A stretch of 11,004 bases of DNA, from assembly GCA_943373175.1 (NCBI GenBank), contig CALSBM010000088.1:1-11004 (forward strand), read 5' to 3'. The position numbers were made by a program, and so were the translations under genes. Below the pieces are notes generated by a model, which had not been told where the DNA came from, did no database searches, and was given only the letters and a program-made list of their open reading frames with translations. Each line of letters begins with the position of its first letter. The first letter of the stretch is position 1. The stretch comes from JAIXUI01 sp943373175 (GTDB lineage Bacteria; Bacteroidota; Bacteroidia; UBA7662; JAIXUI01). Positions 7,552 to 11,004 of this stretch are shown piece after piece.

Positions 7552-8667
7552 ATGAAACGTTTACTCATTCTGATTTTATCTTCCGGACTGTTGGTTTCCT
7601 GCAGCGAAAAAAAGGAAGACGGCAAAGCAAAACTTGATCGCTTACGTGCTGAAGTTGCTAAGCTTAACGATGAAATTCGAACCCTTGAAGAGGATATTGC
7701 GAAAAAAGATCCTGAATCGGCATTGAAAGGTGCACGGGAAGTGGCTGTCGAAAAAGCAGTTGCCGGAGATTTCAATACTTACATTGAAGTTCAAGGTCAT
7801 GTAGATGCCCGCCAAAGCGTAGAAATATCTTCAAAAGCCCCCGGTGTGGTTACCGCCGTTATGGTTAAAGAGGGCCAGATGGTTCGTAAAGGGCAGATTC
7901 TGGCTCGCCTCGACGATGAAGTTGTAGTTAAAGGAATTGCTGAATTGAAAAACCAAATGGCTTTTGTAAACCAGTTGTATGAAAAGCAAAAGGCACTTTG
8001 GGATCAAAAAATTGGCACTGAAGTTCAATTCCTACAAGCGAAAAACAACAAAGAAGCCTTAGAACTCAAACTGGCCTCATTAAAAGAGCAAGCTTCTATG
8101 ATGACGATTACAGCTCCAATTGATGGCAGTGTAGATATGATTTACCTGAAACTGGGCCAAATGGCGAGTCCCGGTTTTCCGGCTATCCGCGTTGTCAACG
8201 AAGGCGACATGCGCTTAGTTGCTGAACTTGCTGAATCGTATAGTCACTCAGTTAAGGTCGGAAATCCTGTGCTGGTTCGCTTTAACGGCGAAAACACTGA
8301 CCGTAACATGAAACTTGATTTCATCGGGCGCGTAATTGATCCAATGAACCGCACGTTCAGAACTGAAATCATGTTAGGTGGGATTGCAGGGATAAAACCA
8401 AATATGACTGCTGGGTTACGAATCAATGATTATCACGCTGGAAATGTAATCAGTGTTTCTTCCAACTTGATTCAGAATCACGGTAATGGAAACTTTGTCT
8501 TTGTTGTTGGAGAAAAAGACGGTAAGAAAGTGGCGGTTAGAAGACCAGTTTCTGTTGGTAAGACGTACAGTGGAAGAACCATGATTCTTTCCGGACTTCA
8601 AGCCGGCGACCCGTTGGTTACTAAAGGCCAATCAGAACTTAACGAAGGTCAGTTAATTCGATTCTAA
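7552..8667 (+). CDS. RND efflux periplasmic adaptor (membrane fusion protein), lipoprotein
   Basis: This protein bridges the RND permease and the TolC-type channel in the periplasm. The N-terminus is a lipoprotein signal with lipobox LVSC, lipidated at C17. Residues 25-52 form a heptad coiled coil (hydrophobic L28, L31, V35, L38, I42, L45, I49) not found in AcrA. The HlyD/AcrA core follows: the lipoyl half-motifs EISSKAPGVVTAVMVKEGQMVRKGQILARL (91-120) and ITAPIDGSVDMIYLKLGQMASPG (186-208) flank a short helical hairpin (about 124-182). In the hairpin K145, L149 and T156 have the spacing of the R-L-S TolC-docking residues of AcrA (R128, L132, S139). A beta-barrel domain (about 218-295) and a membrane-proximal domain (about 300-371) complete the protein. 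The length of 371 residues is normal. The permease ATG starts 1 nt after the stop, so translation is probably coupled. Substrate is not predictable. Confidence 0.93.
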   Translation: MKRLLILILSSGLLVSCSEKKEDGKAKLDRLRAEVAKLNDEIRTLEEDIAKKDPESALKGAREVAVEKAVAGDFNTYIEVQGHVDARQSVEISSKAPGVVTAVMVKEGQMVRKGQILARLDDEVVVKGIAELKNQMAFVNQLYEKQKALWDQKIGTEVQFLQAKNNKEALELKLASLKEQASMMTITAPIDGSVDMIYLKLGQMASPGFPAIRVVNEGDMRLVAELAESYSHSVKVGNPVLVRFNGENTDRNMKLDFIGRVIDPMNRTFRTEIMLGGIAGIKPNMTAGLRINDYHAGNVISVSSNLIQNHGNGNFVFVVGEKDGKKVAVRRPVSVGKTYSGRTMILSGLQAGDPLVTKGQSELNEGQLIRF

Positions 8668-8668
8668 G

Positions 8669-11004
8669 ATGTCGATAATTCAAAAGTTTAAGGAATTCCG
8701 ACCATCGAGTTGGGCGATAGACAACAAGACAAGTATTTACATCCTGTCGGCTATCATTACACTTGCCGGAATTATGAGTTATATGTCGCTTCCTAAAGAG
8801 CAATTTCCGGAAGTGGTATTTCCTCAGATTTATATAAGCACTATTTACCCTGGAACTTCTCCTGAAAACATGGAGAACTTAGTGACTAAGCAAATCGAAA
8901 AACAGGTTAAATCCATCGCTGGAGTAAAAAAGGTTACCTCTAACTCTATGCAGGATTTCTCGAATGTAATCGTGGAATTCAACACCGACGTGGACGTTTT
9001 GGTTGCCAAGCAAAAGGTAAAGGATGCTGTTGACAAAGCCCGCAACGACCTGCCAACGGATTTGCCCAAAGACCCTCAAGTCATGGAAATAGACGTAAGT
9101 CAGATTCCCATTATGGCCGTCAACATTGCCGGAGACTATAGCTTAGATAAACTCAAGGAATTTGCAGACAATGTAAAGGATCGCATAGAAGGCTTCAAAG
9201 AAATCACCCGCGTTGACATGGTGGGTGCGCTGGAGCGTGAAGTGCAGGTCAACATTGATCAGTATAAAATGACTGCAGCCGGAATCACATTCATGGACAT
9301 TAGCAATGCCATTGCTTACGAAAACATGACCATTTCAGGTGGATTGGTTGAAGTTGATGGCATGCGCAGAAACCTGAATGTTTCCGGACAGTTTACCCAT
9401 GTGGACCAGATTAAAAACCTGATTATCCGTGCTCAGTCAGGCTCTACTGTTTACCTAAGGGATATTGCAGAAGTGGTTGACGGACATAAGGAGCAGGAAA
9501 GCTTTGCCCGATTAGAGCATAAAAATGTTATTACCCTCAATGTTATCAAACGTTCAGGAGAAAACCTGATTGACGCTTCTGAGAAAATTGAAGAATTGGT
9601 AAACGACATGAAGAAAGCCGAGCTTCCCGAAAACATCAAAGTCACAATTACTGGGGATCAAAGCGATCAAACGAAGGTAACCCTTCACGATTTACTCAAC
9701 ACTATCATCATTGGCTTTGTACTGGTAACCTTCATACTTATGTTTTTCATGGGTACAACCAATGCCATTTTTGTTGGGTTATCGGTTCCGTTATCCATGT
9801 GTATCGCCTTTATGATTATGCCCGGAATTGGATTTACCCTCAACATGATTGTGTTGTTTGCTTTTCTCCTTGCGCTCGGCATTGTGGTGGACGATGCCAT
9901 TGTTGTGATTGAAAACACCCACAGGATTTACCACGACGAGCACATCGACATTGTAACAGCAGCGAAAAAGGCCGCTGGCGAAGTATTCCTTCCTGTATTC
10001 TCTGGTACCATGACCACCCTTGCTCCTTTTATCCCTTTAGCATTCTGGCAAGGAGTTATCGGTAAATTCATGTTTTACCTGCCAATAACGTTGATTGTTA
10101 CCCTCACCGCCTCGTTGGTGGTGGCCTACATCATCAACCCTGTTTTTGCTGTTGACTTCATGGAAAAAGAAGGTCAAGTTGCTCCTGATGCAAGGAAAAC
10201 GAGAAAAAGGATGATGATTACTACTATCATCTTCGGCTCCTTGGCTTTAGTTTTTCATTTGACCGGAAGCCATGGCTTGGGTAACCTCATGATCTTCTTC
10301 TACTTGTTCCATTTGCTTAACAAGTATGTATTAAAAGGCATCATTCATAAATTCCAAACGAAAACTTGGCCGGCGGTTCAGAATGCTTATGTGCGTTTAC
10401 TCAAATGGAACCTCCAAGGCAGCAGACCGATTTGGGTTCTATTTTCTACTTTAGTCCTGTTTATTTTCAGTATTGTCTTAACAGGCATTGTAAAGCCTGA
10501 TGTAGTTTTCTTTCCAGCCAGTGACCCAAACTTCGTTTACACTTACATTAAGCTACCGATTGGCACAGACCAGAAAGTAACGGATTCTGTGACAAGAATC
10601 GTAGAAGATAAAATATACAAAATTGTTGGGGAAAAGAACCCCATAGTTGCTTCTGTAATTGCTAACGTAGCCGTTGGTGCGGGCGATCCGAGTCAGCCCA
10701 GCCTGAATGCAGAATCGAATAAAGGAAAAGTAGCCGTTGCATTTGTAGAATTTGCAAAACGTAACGGAGAATCTACTACAAAGTATTTAGATAAAATCAG
10801 GGAATCGGTGAAAGGCCTGCCGGGTGTTGAGATTACCGTTGAACAAGAACAAAACGGCCCTCCTACAGGCAAACCGATTAACATTGAAATTGCCGGCAAT
10901 GATTTTACCGAACTAACTCAGGTTTCTGGCGCTGTAAAACGGTTTATTCAAGAATCCGGAATACAGGGGATTGAAGAACTGAAATCCAATTTAGAACTGA
11001 ACAA
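8669..11004 (+). CDS. RND-family efflux permease (AcrB/MexB-like, HAE-type), partial, cut by the window end
   Basis: This is the inner-membrane, proton-driven pump subunit. The frame is open from ATG 8669 to the window end, 778 full codons, about two thirds of a usual 1000-1150-residue RND permease. TM1 is at about 22-41. The first periplasmic domain at about 43-335 includes the YPGTSPENMENLVTKQIEK segment. TM2 to TM6 cover about 345-500. TM4 holds GIVVDDAIVVIEN (404-416); D408 and D409 occupy the proton-relay positions of AcrB D407 and D408, which argues for an active H+ antiporter of the HAE group rather than an RND protein relative lacking transport. SGTMTTLAPFIPL follows. An unusual hydrophobic segment lies at 515-559, before TM7 (about 588-606). 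The second periplasmic domain then starts and runs off the window. TM8-12, including the conserved TM10 lysine, cannot be seen. The gene is the last visible member of the TetR-TolC-adaptor-permease operon; substrate is unknown. Confidence 0.93.
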   Translation, partial: MSIIQKFKEFRPSSWAIDNKTSIYILSAIITLAGIMSYMSLPKEQFPEVVFPQIYISTIYPGTSPENMENLVTKQIEKQVKSIAGVKKVTSNSMQDFSNVIVEFNTDVDVLVAKQKVKDAVDKARNDLPTDLPKDPQVMEIDVSQIPIMAVNIAGDYSLDKLKEFADNVKDRIEGFKEITRVDMVGALEREVQVNIDQYKMTAAGITFMDISNAIAYENMTISGGLVEVDGMRRNLNVSGQFTHVDQIKNLIIRAQSGSTVYLRDIAEVVDGHKEQESFARLEHKNVITLNVIKRSGENLIDASEKIEELVNDMKKAELPENIKVTITGDQSDQTKVTLHDLLNTIIIGFVLVTFILMFFMGTTNAIFVGLSVPLSMCIAFMIMPGIGFTLNMIVLFAFLLALGIVVDDAIVVIENTHRIYHDEHIDIVTAAKKAAGEVFLPVFSGTMTTLAPFIPLAFWQGVIGKFMFYLPITLIVTLTASLVVAYIINPVFAVDFMEKEGQVAPDARKTRKRMMITTIIFGSLALVFHLTGSHGLGNLMIFFYLFHLLNKYVLKGIIHKFQTKTWPAVQNAYVRLLKWNLQGSRPIWVLFSTLVLFIFSIVLTGIVKPDVVFFPASDPNFVYTYIKLPIGTDQKVTDSVTRIVEDKIYKIVGEKNPIVASVIANVAVGAGDPSQPSLNAESNKGKVAVAFVEFAKRNGESTTKYLDKIRESVKGLPGVEITVEQEQNGPPTGKPINIEIAGNDFTELTQVSGAVKRFIQESGIQGIEELKSNLELN

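Overview
The window reads as chromosomal DNA from a member of the Bacteroidota, probably a Cytophagales-like lineage. The main reasons are a very large secreted protein ending in a type B, gliding-motility-type C-terminal sorting domain (type IX secretion), the absence of convincing Shine-Dalgarno sequences before any gene, and A/T-rich upstream boxes resembling the Bacteroidota -7 element TAnnTTTG. The genus cannot be fixed from this sequence alone.

Layout. Positions 1-113 hold no gene, only a strong intrinsic terminator for leftward transcription (60-95). The left half is transcribed leftward: purK (5417 to 4254), purE (4261 to 3737, overlapping purK by 8 nt), then after 56 nt a 1188-residue secreted multidomain protein (3680 to 114). 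The 147-bp gap at 5418-5564 is divergent and carries several inverted repeats and candidate promoter boxes. The right half is transcribed rightward and is a tightly packed efflux operon: a TetR-family regulator (5565-6185), a TolC-family outer-membrane channel (6185-7534), a lipoprotein periplasmic adaptor (7552-8667) and an RND permease (from 8669, cut by the window end at 11004).

How the genes work together. PurK and PurE carry out the two-step carboxylation of aminoimidazole ribonucleotide in purine synthesis. The TolC, adaptor and permease proteins would form one tripartite pump spanning both membranes, with the TetR protein as the likely local repressor acting on an inverted repeat just upstream of its own start. 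The secreted protein has a signal peptide, a Cys-rich N-terminal half, six fibronectin-III-like modules and the sorting domain, so it is probably an exported surface or adhesin-like protein. It is unrelated in function to the purine genes but may share their transcript.

All genes look intact apart from the permease cut by the window edge. I see no mobile element, CRISPR array, tRNA or rRNA. I did not find a clearly new system. The points most worth a second look are the repeat-rich divergent control region, the extra hydrophobic segment in the permease, the N-terminal coiled coil of the adaptor, and the module architecture of the large secreted protein.
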